Assembly: GCA_020536535.1 (NCBI GenBank)
Contig: JAHLWZ010000898.1
Coordinates: 1 to 53,920 of the forward strand
Source of the DNA: Pelomyxa schiedti
Lineage: Eukaryota; Evosea; Pelobiontida; Pelomyxidae
Length of the DNA stretch: 53,920 nucleotides
Direction of reading: 5' to 3'
The notes below the pieces were generated by a model, which worked only from the letters and a program-made list of their open reading frames with translations, ran no database searches and was not told the DNA's origin. Below are positions 9,571 through 20,571 of this stretch, piece by piece. The translations under genes were made by a program, and so were the position numbers. Each line of letters opens with the position of its first letter. Position 1 is the first letter of the stretch.

Positions 9571-12500
9571 TTGTTGAAACGACTGGCAAAAACTTGCAGG
9601 AACTTGAGTCAGGCGACCAACGGAAATGGAATTTCCCTCGAAGCAACACAACGAAACGTCATCCCAATGAGCAACGACCAGCCCAACTTGGCAGCTCCCC
9701 CTCTTGGTCCCGGGACCCCAGCCCTTTCCCCGGCCGTCCTTGCCCCCACCACAGGCGGCCCCCCGGCACACGGTGAGGAGCACGGGCGTGTCTCCGCCCA
9801 AGCAGACCCGTCCCCCAGCGCAGCAAAAGAGAGCGGAAGAAGCAGCGCGGGGTGGACTGGCGCATGCGGGTGCGTGTTCTGCAAGGAGAGGGAGAGGGAG
9901 AGGCTGGGCGCGGGGGCGGGGGCGGAGGCGGGGGAGGAGCTGACGGCTAATCCCATGAGGGTGCTGTTTTCCACTTCCAGGCTAAATGAGAGTAGTTTGG
10001 CAGATTGCCTTGGTTCTGTCAAGCAATTGCTAGCAAAGTTTGTTGCTTGGGTTCTTTCTTGATGCTTTTCTTACTTTTTTTTTTCTTTTTATTCTTTCCC
10101 GTATGCAGAGGTTACGAGAAGCTCCCACCCCTGCATGTTGTTCAGCTCAATAACGACCTTGTGACAATGGATAACCACTTGCTGTATGCAGTCCAATTTT
10201 TTTTTTTGCTCCCAATTATTTTGATTTACGCTCTCTAGGTACTGCTATAAAAAACTGTTCATCACAAGTGTTCCCATCGTCCTCCTCCCACCAAATGAGC
10301 GATTCATTAGCAAGGTGATGGGTGAGAAATCATTCCCCACACCCAAAGCTACGGAAACCATGGTGGAAACTGTTCGAACAACTTTGCCCACATTTACAGA
10401 GTGGTTTCTTACCCTTGTTACAAGGAATAGGTTTGCAGTATTAGATCCTTCACCACTGTAATATTTTTTTAAGAACTGCACCCATTTCAGAAATCCCGCA
10501 CTGCTTTCATAGTGCCGATCAGTATGTTTCTTCTCTGCTGGATGCCTTTGAAGTGGATTTCCTAGAAAACATACTCGTACCTATCCTTCAGTTTTCTCTT
10601 ATTTTTTTACCCTTGTGTAGATCAGTAAGAGTAAGGAAGCACTCTCCTTGCTTACTTTTGACCAAAAGAACTTGAAAGAATTGAGGGGTGACTATGAAAC
10701 AGTTCCCTGCCGCCAGATAGAAATCACTTCTGTAGAATCCAGCATGAGTCCAGGACTAAAATACTGTGACTTTGTGCTCTTTCAGCAGAATAAGTCTACT
10801 GTGAGCTGTGGTCTTGTAGTTGAATGCTACTCGGATAAACTGGATGACTCCCTGGATGAGGAGGAACAAACTCTCCATATACTTCGTTTAGTTGTCTTTC
10901 ACTGCCCATTATTGGGCAATCTTCAAGAATACCATTGCCTTCCCCCTTATCAATCACCCGACGTAAACATTGCAATTATTGCCAATATCATTGATTACCA
11001 AAGGTTATATGATGGGCTTAAGGAATTCAAAACTTGTAATTCAGAGCTGGTGGACCACATTTTGCACCCTCATATTCACGATATACTCTCTGGATGTTCT
11101 GATGTATGGGAACCTCGCCACGAGATGGGCAAGTTCAACAAGTTACAGAGGCAAGCAATCATGTACGCTATAGAAGAACCAGGAATAACCATTATCCAAG
11201 GTTTATATCCACCAGATTTTGTAAACCTTACTTTTCAAGGACCCCCTGGAACTGGTAAAACTAGTGTAGTTGTTGGCTTGGTTCTGGAACTCTTACTTCG
11301 AGAAAAGCGCGTTCTCATTTGCTCAACCTCAAATCCATCATTGAGTGAAATTATCACAAGAATCAAAGCGCAAGGAATTCGAGATCGTATGCTATTAATT
11401 CGGGGAGCTGAGAACCGTGATCCTTTGCATGATGATATAGCCTTCGATTTTCTAATGGACAGCCACTTATCATTGCACATCCTCAGCAATGAAATTCGGA
11501 AAGGTAAAAGTCATAAATGTGTACTTCCTCTCAGCCATTCCAGAAGAACCAAACATGCTCAAAGTCAATACTTTAAAAAAAGAACTAAAGCAAAAGATTA
11601 ACCGGTTGAATCCTGATCTTAGAGCCATTATGGGAGCAAGACTTGAGTTCATTAACTCCATACAGCTGAATTTGCCCGAGCGCCCTGCACTTCCAATGGA
11701 TACAGATTATGCTCCATTACCTCACTACACGAGTGGGGCACGACTTGTTTTTGCAACCACAAGCATGGTTGCATCTGGTGTTATGCATTCGGTTATGCAA
11801 AATGCACCTTCATTTGACATTGTAATTGTGGATGAAGCAGGCCACTGCACTGAGCAAGCCATTTTGTTACCACTAAAATATGCAACCAAACTAGTTTTAA
11901 TCGGAGACCCTCTGCAGTTGCCCCCACTTGTTGTAAGCCATGAAGCAAAGTAATCTCGTTCCTGTGATTTCTTCCCCTTTGTAATATCCCTGCAGGAGGG
12001 CTGCCTTCAACAGGTCAATGATGGAACGGTTAATTCAATCTGGCCACCATAACATACTCCTCAAAAAACAGTACAGAATGCATCCCTTGATCTGTGAATT
12101 CCCTTCCAGGTTGAACTATCTGTGTGTTTATTGACATAACATTGCCATAAGATTTTTTTATTCCAACTGCCTACAAAATGCTAAGTCTGTCAAATCCGAA
12201 ACTAAACCGTGGCATGCAGAACCTTTTTTCAAACCACTGGCTTTCTTTCAATTTCAAGGAAGGGAGTTGCTTGACCCATCAGGGTCCATAACCAATCCAA
12301 AGGAAGCCGAGATTGTGAACTTCTTACTTGGATCTTGGATGAAGAGATACCCCACAGCAACAAATCTTGGAGTAATCACACCCTACAAAAAGCAAGCAGA
12401 ACTGTTGGAAGGGAAGCTCGGATACAGATGTGAGGTTTCTTCTGTGGATGCCTTTCAAGGTAGAGAAAAGGATGTTATCATTGTGAGCACTGTTCGCAGT

Positions 12501-15500
12501 AATACATCCCAAATACTTGGATTTGTTGGTGAGAACCACAGGTTAAATGTCCTTCTTACCAGAGCAAAGTACAGCCTCTGGATTGTAGGCAACTCGTGCA
12601 CCCTTGCAAGTCACCCAATTTGGAATGCTCTTATCAAGCACTGCAAGGCTAAGGGATGCTTTTTCGATTATGAGCAACTGAGAGAAGGCATGAAAATTCC
12701 TCGGAAAGTTAGTGAGCGCATTGGAGAAGAAGTTGTTGACCTTTCAAGCTTGAGTAATATATGGAGGTTTGTAATCTTACCAAATAACCGGCCTGGTGAC
12801 TAACTTGTGTTTAGGATTAAAGTAGATGGCGAACTTGTAAGATCTCTAGGGAGCCTTGATACTGTGGCCAGGACAAAATTAGTCCAGATGGTGCGTAAAC
12901 TGGCATCCGGTCAATGGCCAAAACATGAGGTGTTGTTACAAAACAGGGATAATGACCCTCTCAACTCCGTCATTCATGTTTCAAAGCTAGCTGCTGACTT
13001 GTTACTTGTCTGGAGGCTTGATGTAATGAGACACACCGAGAGTCTACAGCAAATACTCACTCTGTTTCGTCTGATTCCGCCGAGTGAATTACACAATACC
13101 TTCTGCAAACTTAAAACTATCATCAACGCCGAGGCTAAGGTCAACTTGATATCTGTACAGCTAATGTGTGAGGGTGTACGCTCTGAAGGAACCCAAAAAG
13201 TCCCGAAAGTATGGTCTGAGGAGGAACTGCGACTTTTACAACGACCCCCAGAATGTGCAATCCCTGAAGAAACATGTACACCCACCAAGTATTACAACGT
13301 TTCTAAGGACTTCCTGCAAGAACTTCTTTCAGGATCTCCAGGAAAGCTTCACCTTGTATTGCACCCAGAAGAAGTTTCTGTAATAGAAAGAGCCAAGTCC
13401 GTCTTCATCTGTGGGCGTTCAGGCACAGGAAAGACAACAATTTTGTTGTATAGGATGCTTAACCACAAGCAACAAGCTGGAGATAGAAACATAAAGCAAA
13501 TCTTCCTGTCAAAATCTTCAATGCTTTGCGCTCATGCTAAAGCAGAGATTATGGCTTTGCTTGGTCTTTCCAATCAAGACAATGTTCCAATTCTTGACGA
13601 GATTGAGCAACAGTATTTCACTTGTCAAAATACTGTTCCCATAACCTCCTTGAAAGAGAACCACTTTCCTCTTTTTGTATCCTGCAGGCAATTGCTGAAC
13701 ATGATTGATATGTCCTTGGATACAAAGTTCTATATGAGTAAAACTTCTACTCCAACAGTAAATCAAACTGCAACAAAAAAATCACACCCCAAATATAAGT
13801 CGGGATCTGGATCTGTCATCACACCTAAAACAGCAGGACCAGCACCTCCACAAAAAACAAAATTACCCCAAGTAGGCACATCGCTAAAATCAGGGCCTTC
13901 AGGCAAACCAGTTTCATCCCAAAGACAAGTTACCTCCACTCAAACGACCTTGCCTCCTCGGAATTTCAGTGAGGAACAACTTCAAACTATCAACCCTAGG
14001 CTTGCCACAGTGTTAACCCCTGATGACATTTCAGATGACGCATTTAACACAGCTCGTTCGGTTAGCTCTGCTGTGCCTCTGGACACTCAGCAAAGAAGAG
14101 AGTTTGAAAGCCGTGAAGTAGAGTTTAGCGACTTTGCAAGAGACTACTGGCCAGGTTTTGATGAAAAGCTCAAGAACGGAATTTCTGATGTATCTTTCTT
14201 TTTCGTTTCCTCAGCTGACTCATTTCACAGGCCAAACTTTGGGTGGAAATTCACAGTCACATTAAAGGAGTACTAGATACCAATGGTTTGGACACCTACG
14301 TACTGTCGCAAGAGCAATATGAGAGGCTTGGCAGAGGTGATTTGATAGGAACATCCCCTGACAAAGTGTACAAACTCTTCAAGAAATATGAGGAAGTGAA
14401 ATCTAGAAAAGGTGCTTGGGATGAAACCGACTTCGTCATTTATCTACATAAACAGCTTTCAGAATATAGTCGTAACAAACGGTCTCATTCGGTGTTGAAT
14501 ATGAGATTTGATGAGATCTATGTAGATGAAGTGCAGGATTGTAGCATGATACAGCTTTCTCTTTTCAAATTTTTGTGCACAAATACTGCTGGCTACTCCT
14601 TTGCTGGCGACACAGCACAAACTATCCACTGCGGGGTTGACTTCAAATTTGAACGAGTATGTTTGACCACCCAGTTCCCGATAACTAACCACCATTTTAA
14701 GTTGAAGGACACATTCTTCGATATTGTTCACAGATCCCGTGCGGATGCTCCAAAAGTTGTCGATGAACTTTATAAGAACTACCGCACTCACATACAAATA
14801 TGTGAACTGGCAAATTCACTCACAAGTCTTGTGCAAAGATACTTCCCTGATTTTATTGACTTCATGAGACCTGAGCAGACGATGTGGAAGGGACCAATCC
14901 CTGTATTTCTCAATGCAACGTTGCACTCCTTGTCAGATCACTTCAGGTTTTTGGCCCGAGATATGAGTATTGCCTTTGGTTGCAAGCAGGTTGTACTAGT
15001 TCGAAATGATGATGCAAAGGCAAGACTTAAGAGGATGCACCCAAATCTGGGATCTGGCATTGTAATGACAATCACGGAATCAAAGGGACTGGAGTTTCAA
15101 GATGTCCTACTATATGATTTTTGGAAAGATTCTTGTGCCTCCTCAAACACTTGGAGGCTTCTCTGTGGACTTCTGGGAACGGAAGGCGTGCCGAAATTTG
15201 ATGTTAAGAAACATCATGTTCTTTGCTCGGAATTGAAGCACCTTTATACTGCTGTAACGCGTACAAGAAAACTACTTATCATGGTTGACGAGGACCAGCA
15301 AAAACATGAACCGCTCCTCTCTTTTTGGAAAACAAAGGAATTCATCAGTGTACAGGATGCGCTGTCAGAAGAGCAGAAAGGCATTTTGGCTGAAGATTCT
15401 TCCACCTTGCCCACAGAGTGGTGTCACAAAGCGGCAGTTCTCATGCAAAACAAAATGTACACACAAGCAGCTGTGTGCTACGAGAGAGGTGGGGATCTGG

Positions 15501-18500
15501 CAATGAGGGATAGAGCTCACGGGATGGAATTGATCACAGAATGGAAGACAACTGGAGATATGAGTAAGCTTGAAATGGCAGAAAACACATTTTCCCAACT
15601 TGGTCTTCTTTCACATGTGGTCTGGTGCCAAAATAAAGTAAAGAAATGGGCTGAAGCAGGGAAAACCTATCAACTGATGGGAAATATAAAGGAAGCAAAA
15701 AGAAATTACCTTCATGCAAAGAGACCCGATCTCTGCTTTGACATGTTGTGTGAGGTTGAAAGCGAAAATTCTGGTCTTTCCTTTGCCACAGATATTATTG
15801 AAAATCACAACTATTCACCAGCGATGATAGACAACTTGCGGTATAAAACAGTGTGTGTACTGAAACGCCACCCAGAGTTCGTCGATTCCCATGCTTCCAC
15901 GCGGGAAATTATAAGACACTGTGCCATTAGTTGGGTAACAGAGAACGAAACTGAAAAGTTACGAGACCTATTACCCTTGTGGAAGCGTGATCAGACACAG
16001 TTTCTCATAAGACATCAACAAACGGAGTTGCTGAGTGAACTTACTTCAACATTTAAAAACCTCAAAGGGCAAGTGAGCCCTGAAATGGTGGCCAAGATAA
16101 TGGCGAAGAAGGGTGACTGGAAAAATGCATCCCATTTTTACCAACTGGCAGCACAAATATCATCACAGGATACCCAAAAAACTCACTGTTCCCTCTTAGC
16201 GCTTCACTATTCCCAAATGTATGCCGATTTCTGCTATTGTGAGGACGCCAACGAGGAGAGGTATTTCTCAAGACTTCAGGAAATGGAAGAACAAGCCAGA
16301 GCGTGGAACGTTCTTCCCAAATACCTGGAAATCAAGTTGATTCAATTGGCAAAAAAAATTCTGGTAATGCCTATACAGACGCTGCAATTAGAATTGCTGG
16401 AGCTCAAAAGTAAAGTTCCACAAGATAATCTGTTTCTCTCAAAATTTGTGGCCGATATTTCATATACTCTCCTTACTCTGACAAGAGTGAACAATCCTGC
16501 ACTCCCTCTTAGAAACCTGGAAGAGTGGGAGGCCTGGGTACAGGTTACACTTCAGCTTATTGGAGGAATGCATGCCAAACATTCTTCGGGAGTTCAAACA
16601 GCTGAATGCACAGCCGGAATGAGATATGCAGGTATTTATAGTAACTGTCAAGGGGACTATAAGTCTTTGTACTTTTCTATCGGAAAGCCAACTTCATTTG
16701 GAACTAGTTTTGCAGATATTGATCCCTCATTCCTCCATGGGGAAAAATTCTCCGGAGTTTTGAAGACACTTGGTAAAGGAGATATGGAACAGATCTCAAA
16801 AATTCTTTCTCCTACGTACAGCAGCAAGCAGCAGTGCGCGAAGCAATACTGCCAGTTTTGGGGAGAAATTCTCCTTTGTGATGCACAGAAGTACCTTTCA
16901 GTTTTACGAGGATGTGACGTTGACACTTTGATCTCTATAGGTCAAAACCTTTTTAGGTTGTGCTGCCAATTGAAGACTGCATGCAATTGCATTTCTCCAA
17001 TTAAAGTAGATCAGTTTCGAGCCAAAGTTGAGAGTTGTATCAATAGTAAAATTGGTGATCTCTGGGTACAACATGCGTCGCAAAGTATTGTGCCCTATAA
17101 ATTATTTTTCCTCGCCTATGCCCGGGATCTCTGGTCAACATCTCTTCTGACACAAGATTCCTTCACTGCATACCAAATCGTAGATCTTCTTGGCGAGCAT
17201 AATCTTCTTGCAAAATGGACACAAACCAGTGATTCACCGGACTCACCAGTGAAGTCATCACTGCGTTCCCTTTGTGAATCACTTTCTAGCACTCTCATGA
17301 CACCCGGGAAGTGGCCAAAAATATTCCAATCAATGGTCAGCATACTTAAGGAAACCTTTAAGGGAGGTCACTCAACTCTCCCGTGGGTAGAAATTTCATG
17401 CTGTTTGCCAATGAGCAATTGGATGCTCTTCGCGGAAGTTGCTGTTGTCAGTGCCTTGTGCACATTATCGCAGTACCACAATGTGTTCCTACCAAAGAAA
17501 ATGTTCTTCAACGCAATGAACCATTGCAAGTATTCACTACCGCAACTACAGGTGTGTGAAGCATTCAGCCAAGCTGACGAGGTTCTTTTGTTACCACTAG
17601 AGGCACTAACAATGACTCTTTCACGGTGTAAAACTCAATACGTGCCTTTTGCGGATATATGGGGCTTGATAAAACTGGCTCTCGTATCTGTCATTAATAT
17701 CAAGCCGCCGTATGGACAGGATAGCGCAAACGTTGCATTTGGGAAAAAACTTTATGAATACATGCCCAGACTTGAATTGCTGGAACTTGAACGTGGACAG
17801 GATAAACACACGACAATCTCACCTCTGATCTGTGCCATTGCAAATCAACAACCTACTACGTTGCACTGGAAAGTGAAAGAGCTGTGCTTTGAATTATATA
17901 GTGATGAAAGTGATAGGCTATTCTGCCTTTGTGACAGACGGGATCCCAAATTGGCAACTTTACCTCTCAATCTCCAACCCCAGTGTGTAATTACTTGGCC
18001 CCGGGGTGCCAATCTTCTCCAGCTTGCTTGCACACAATTCGGGGAAAAGATAAGCTCACACATGAACATTTCCATTGTAAAACGCAACTCAAGCCAGCCC
18101 AACCAATCTCCACAACAGCCTCCCCAGCCGAAACCGCTTAGCACCACTGACTTTCACCACAACCTCATACTTGTAAACCAACCCCCAACAACAGAACAAG
18201 AACAACCTCAAGAACCCGCGCAATTGGAGGCCAATATCCTTCAATCAGAACTTCGTTACTCTCTCCCCAAAACTCCTGAAACTGAATCCTACATCAAGGA
18301 ATTCCTCCTTCTCATCCCGCGCAAGCCAGAACTCATAGAACAAAACCTATCACTCCACAAGACACTATCTACACTCACGGATATCTTTGAGAGGGACAAG
18401 ATGTTGCAGTCAGTTCACAACCTGGAACTTTGCATACAATTCCTCAACCTGGATCCCGAGGCACTTCACCTTCACCCTGATAACGAAACACTGGAACTTG

Positions 18501-18538
18501 TCAGACAAGAAGTCACCAAGCTACCCAACACGACCTAA
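9571..18538 (+). CDS. Giant protein: Upf1-like SF1 helicase fused to UvrD/TRANK1-like helicase
   Basis: A low-complexity GC-rich first exon leads into a spliced frame of well over 2,500 codons. Helicase 1 is Upf1/ZNFX1-like: Walker A GPPGTGKT (after a 39-nt intron at 11201-11239), motif II VDEAGH, motif III GDPLQLPP, QYRMHP, VDAFQGREKD and a C-terminal RLNVLLTRAK. A splice near 12755-12815 then joins a TRANK1/UvrD-type helicase: Walker A GRSGTGKTT (about 13410), a Ser/Thr/Pro insert (13730-13960), motif II VDEVQD (14525), AGDTAQTI and TAVTRTRK. The C-terminal third (15400-18200) is helical and TPR-like, with a Pro/Gln linker and a helical end. Similar double-helicase proteins are known in plants and some protists. 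A role in RNA or nucleic-acid surveillance is inference. The start could also be ATG 9667. The stop is TAA 18536-18538, two bases before a mobile element. Confidence 0.8.
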
Positions 18539-18540
18539 TA

Positions 18541-19081
18541 TTGCCTGTTTCACGAATTTTTTACACTTTTTTTCGCGATGAAAATCGCAAACCCCAGTCG
18601 CGATGGAAAGTGTCAAACATAAGAAACTCGAATCGCGATTCATCGCGAATTAGACTTTAGATTTAGAAGGATCTTTTGTTTTTTCTAATCATCCGATGGA
18701 TCCAGCCACACCCTTGGGAGCACCGATGTCTCAATGTGTGTCTTCGACACAACCACCCATCAGTAACCATTCATTGCCACTGGGAAATGGTATACAAACA
18801 TCAACAACTCCAGTTTAATACAGTCTGTCGTGACACATGCAACTTCTTGGCCATGGCTGTGGGACAAAATCGCTGCCCATTGGCCGCAACCTCCCGGACC
18901 CCCCGTCGCACCGTCAGGGTTAGCTTAACTTGGCACTTCATTTCTCTATTTCTATTTCTAATTCGCGATGAATCGCGAATCGTCCCTGTGAAACCAACAT
19001 CGAAATCGCAAAAGCAAATCGCGACTGGGGTTTGCGATTTTCATCGCGAAAAAAAGTGTAAAAAATTCGTGAAACAGGCAA
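18541..19081. mobile_element. MITE-like element 1, TA target site
   Basis: A 541-bp element bounded by long terminal inverted repeats. The left end starts TTGCCTGTTTCACGAATT and the right end is its reverse complement (AATTCGTGAAACAGGCAA). The match is essentially perfect for about 60 bp and continues imperfectly further in, with several internal ATCGCGAT-type palindromes. Each end is flanked by TA (18539-18540 and 19082-19083), the duplication made by Tc1/mariner-type transposases. No transposase frame is present, so it is non-autonomous. It begins two bases after the stop codon of the helicase gene, so it probably forms part of that gene's 3' UTR. Confidence 0.8.
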
Positions 19082-19083
19082 TA

Positions 19084-19241
19084 TTGGACGTTTCAGTCAA
19101 AAAACGGCATAATGAATGAAAAATAAAAACAACCAACAAAAAACAAGTTTATCCACTGGGCGCACCCAGTGCATTTCGTTTGATTTTGATGATAGTTTTC
19201 GTTTTTTGTTTGTGTGGCTGGTTTTTGACTGAAACGTCCAA
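19084..19241. mobile_element. MITE-like element 2, abutting element 1
   Basis: A 158-bp element with 20-bp class inverted termini, TTGGACGTTTCAGTCAAAAA at the left and the reverse complement at the right. It is flanked by TA at 19082-19083 and 19242-19243. The left TA is shared with element 1, so the two elements sit back to back. The centre contains a small hairpin (CACTGGG-CGCA-CCCAGTG). Its termini differ from those of element 1, so it is a separate family with the same target preference. Confidence 0.72.
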
Positions 19242-19277
19242 TACAAAAGGAATAAGAAACTCCCAAAGACAAAAAAG

Positions 19278-19706
19278 TTGTTTCAATCCCAAAAATTTCC
19301 ACGAATTCTCTCTCACACAAGCACCCCGAGGAGGATGGCGACGAAGAAATTGATGACAGTAGTTACCCTGATGTGGAATATGAGGCAGAGGGGCCGAGAG
19401 TCTGAGGAGGATTCTGAAGATAAGTGCGATGAAGAGTCTGAGGAGGAGTGGGATGAAGAGGAATCTGATTGCGAATTGAAGCTGGAGGAGCAAGACCACT
19501 CTGAACTGGTAAATGTCATTTCAACAGTCTTGCCTCCACACTTCTGTTTTGTGAATGGTTGGTGCGGAACAAAACAATCAAATGGGGCACTTCACACCAG
19601 GCCAGCACAACCCAGAAGAGCAGACAGGCTTACTAGACCAAGTTGCCATCTCCTTACATCCAACTCTCAAGCTACCAGGCAAGGGTATCCCGCGGGTGTC
19701 CGGTGA
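19278..19706 (+). other. Acidic open frame of doubtful status
   Basis: An open frame with a Glu/Asp-rich middle (SEEDSEDKCDEES and onwards). Just upstream, another frame also encodes an acidic peptide (EDGDEEIDDSSY). Acid-rich sequence in two adjacent frames could mean a frameshifted relic or an unrecognised intron, or may simply reflect GA-rich DNA. No domain is recognisable, and it lies next to the mobile elements. Confidence 0.2.
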
Positions 19707-19716
19707 CACGCGCGGG
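19689..19716. repeat. GC-rich near-perfect hairpin
   Basis: CCCGCGGGTGTC (19689-19700), loop CGGT, then GACACGCGCGGG (19705-19716). This is a 12-bp stem with one mismatch in otherwise AT-rich intergenic DNA. Function unknown. Confidence 0.5.
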
Positions 19717-19965
19717 TGAATGCGGATGGTTCCGGTAATTCTCCATGCCAGTTACTCCTGAGGCAATATTATGGTCTGGGGGAAAAATAAAAGAAATACC
19801 CTGAGATAGGGGGAATCAGTAATACCACAAAGAGGCTGTTAACGTCCGCTGTCTACTTTCGAGGCAATAATTATGCAAAAAAGGGAAAAAACGTCAGTAC
19901 CTTATTGAAACAATCATATAGAAGACTGAGAAAAAAAACAAACCATGAAGGAATCAATAAAGAAA

Positions 19966-20195
19966 AACGAAAGGTTAGCATTCTCAGCGTGTAAGTAACA
20001 CTCCCAATGAAAAACGAAACAAAAACAAAGGGAATTCTCAGTGTAAAGTAACACTCCCAATGAAAAACGAAACAACCAAAAGGGTAGCATTCTCAGCGTG
20101 TAAGTAATACTCCCAATGAAAAACGAAACAAAAACAAAGGGTAGCATTCTCCGTGTGTAAAGTAACACTCCCAATGGAAAACGAGAAAAAAAAAA
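19966..20195. repeat. Tandem repeat, about four copies of a 57-bp unit
   Basis: The core TAGCATTCTCAGCGTGTAAG followed by TAACACTCCCAATGAAAAAC and an A/C-rich tail recurs about four times with small changes and one shortened copy. The direct head-to-tail order and lack of unique spacers make it a minisatellite, not a CRISPR array. It ends near a poly-A run. Confidence 0.75.
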
Positions 20196-20571
20196 AGGGA
20201 AGAACCACTAGTCTCCATGGTGTCGCTTGTGCTCCGAGATCTCTCGTGCCTTGCATTTCTGTTGTTGTCGACAACCCCTACTTGCGTCACGTGGCACTCC
20301 CCGGGTCAACTTTCTCGTGTGCATTTTCCTCTTGGTTTTTTTTTTTTTTTTTGGCCATTTCGTTTGTGCCGCAAAAAAAAACCATGCGAAAAAAATTTTC
20401 ATTCTGACTACCAAAAAGCCTGTGTTTCACCAAGTCATTCCCTCATACTGAGGCAGTACCCGGGACGCGTGCGGTGTATTTTCTTTCACTTGTTCTATGT
20501 TTTTCTTATCGGAAAAAAACCTGGGTTTTCCTCATTTCTATTGAACACGGGTGTAGGTACTCAGTCACAGC
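20196..20571. other. Intergenic region with homopolymer runs
   Basis: AT-rich sequence with runs of T (20338-20351), A and mixed pyrimidines. It lies beyond the 3' end of the minus-strand gene ending at 20572. Small open frames here have no splice support or recognisable content. Confidence 0.4.

Noticed and set aside
11235-11489. Minus-strand frame opposite helicase 1
   Set aside because: It lies fully within a strongly motif-supported coding exon on the other strand and has no recognisable content.
18676-19119. 147-codon frame inside element 1, considered as a transposase
   Set aside because: It spans the terminal repeat, has no catalytic D/E pattern and is too short for a Tc1/mariner transposase.
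19966-20195. Possible CRISPR array
   Set aside because: The units are directly adjacent, vary in length, lack unique spacers and lie in eukaryotic DNA, so this is a minisatellite.
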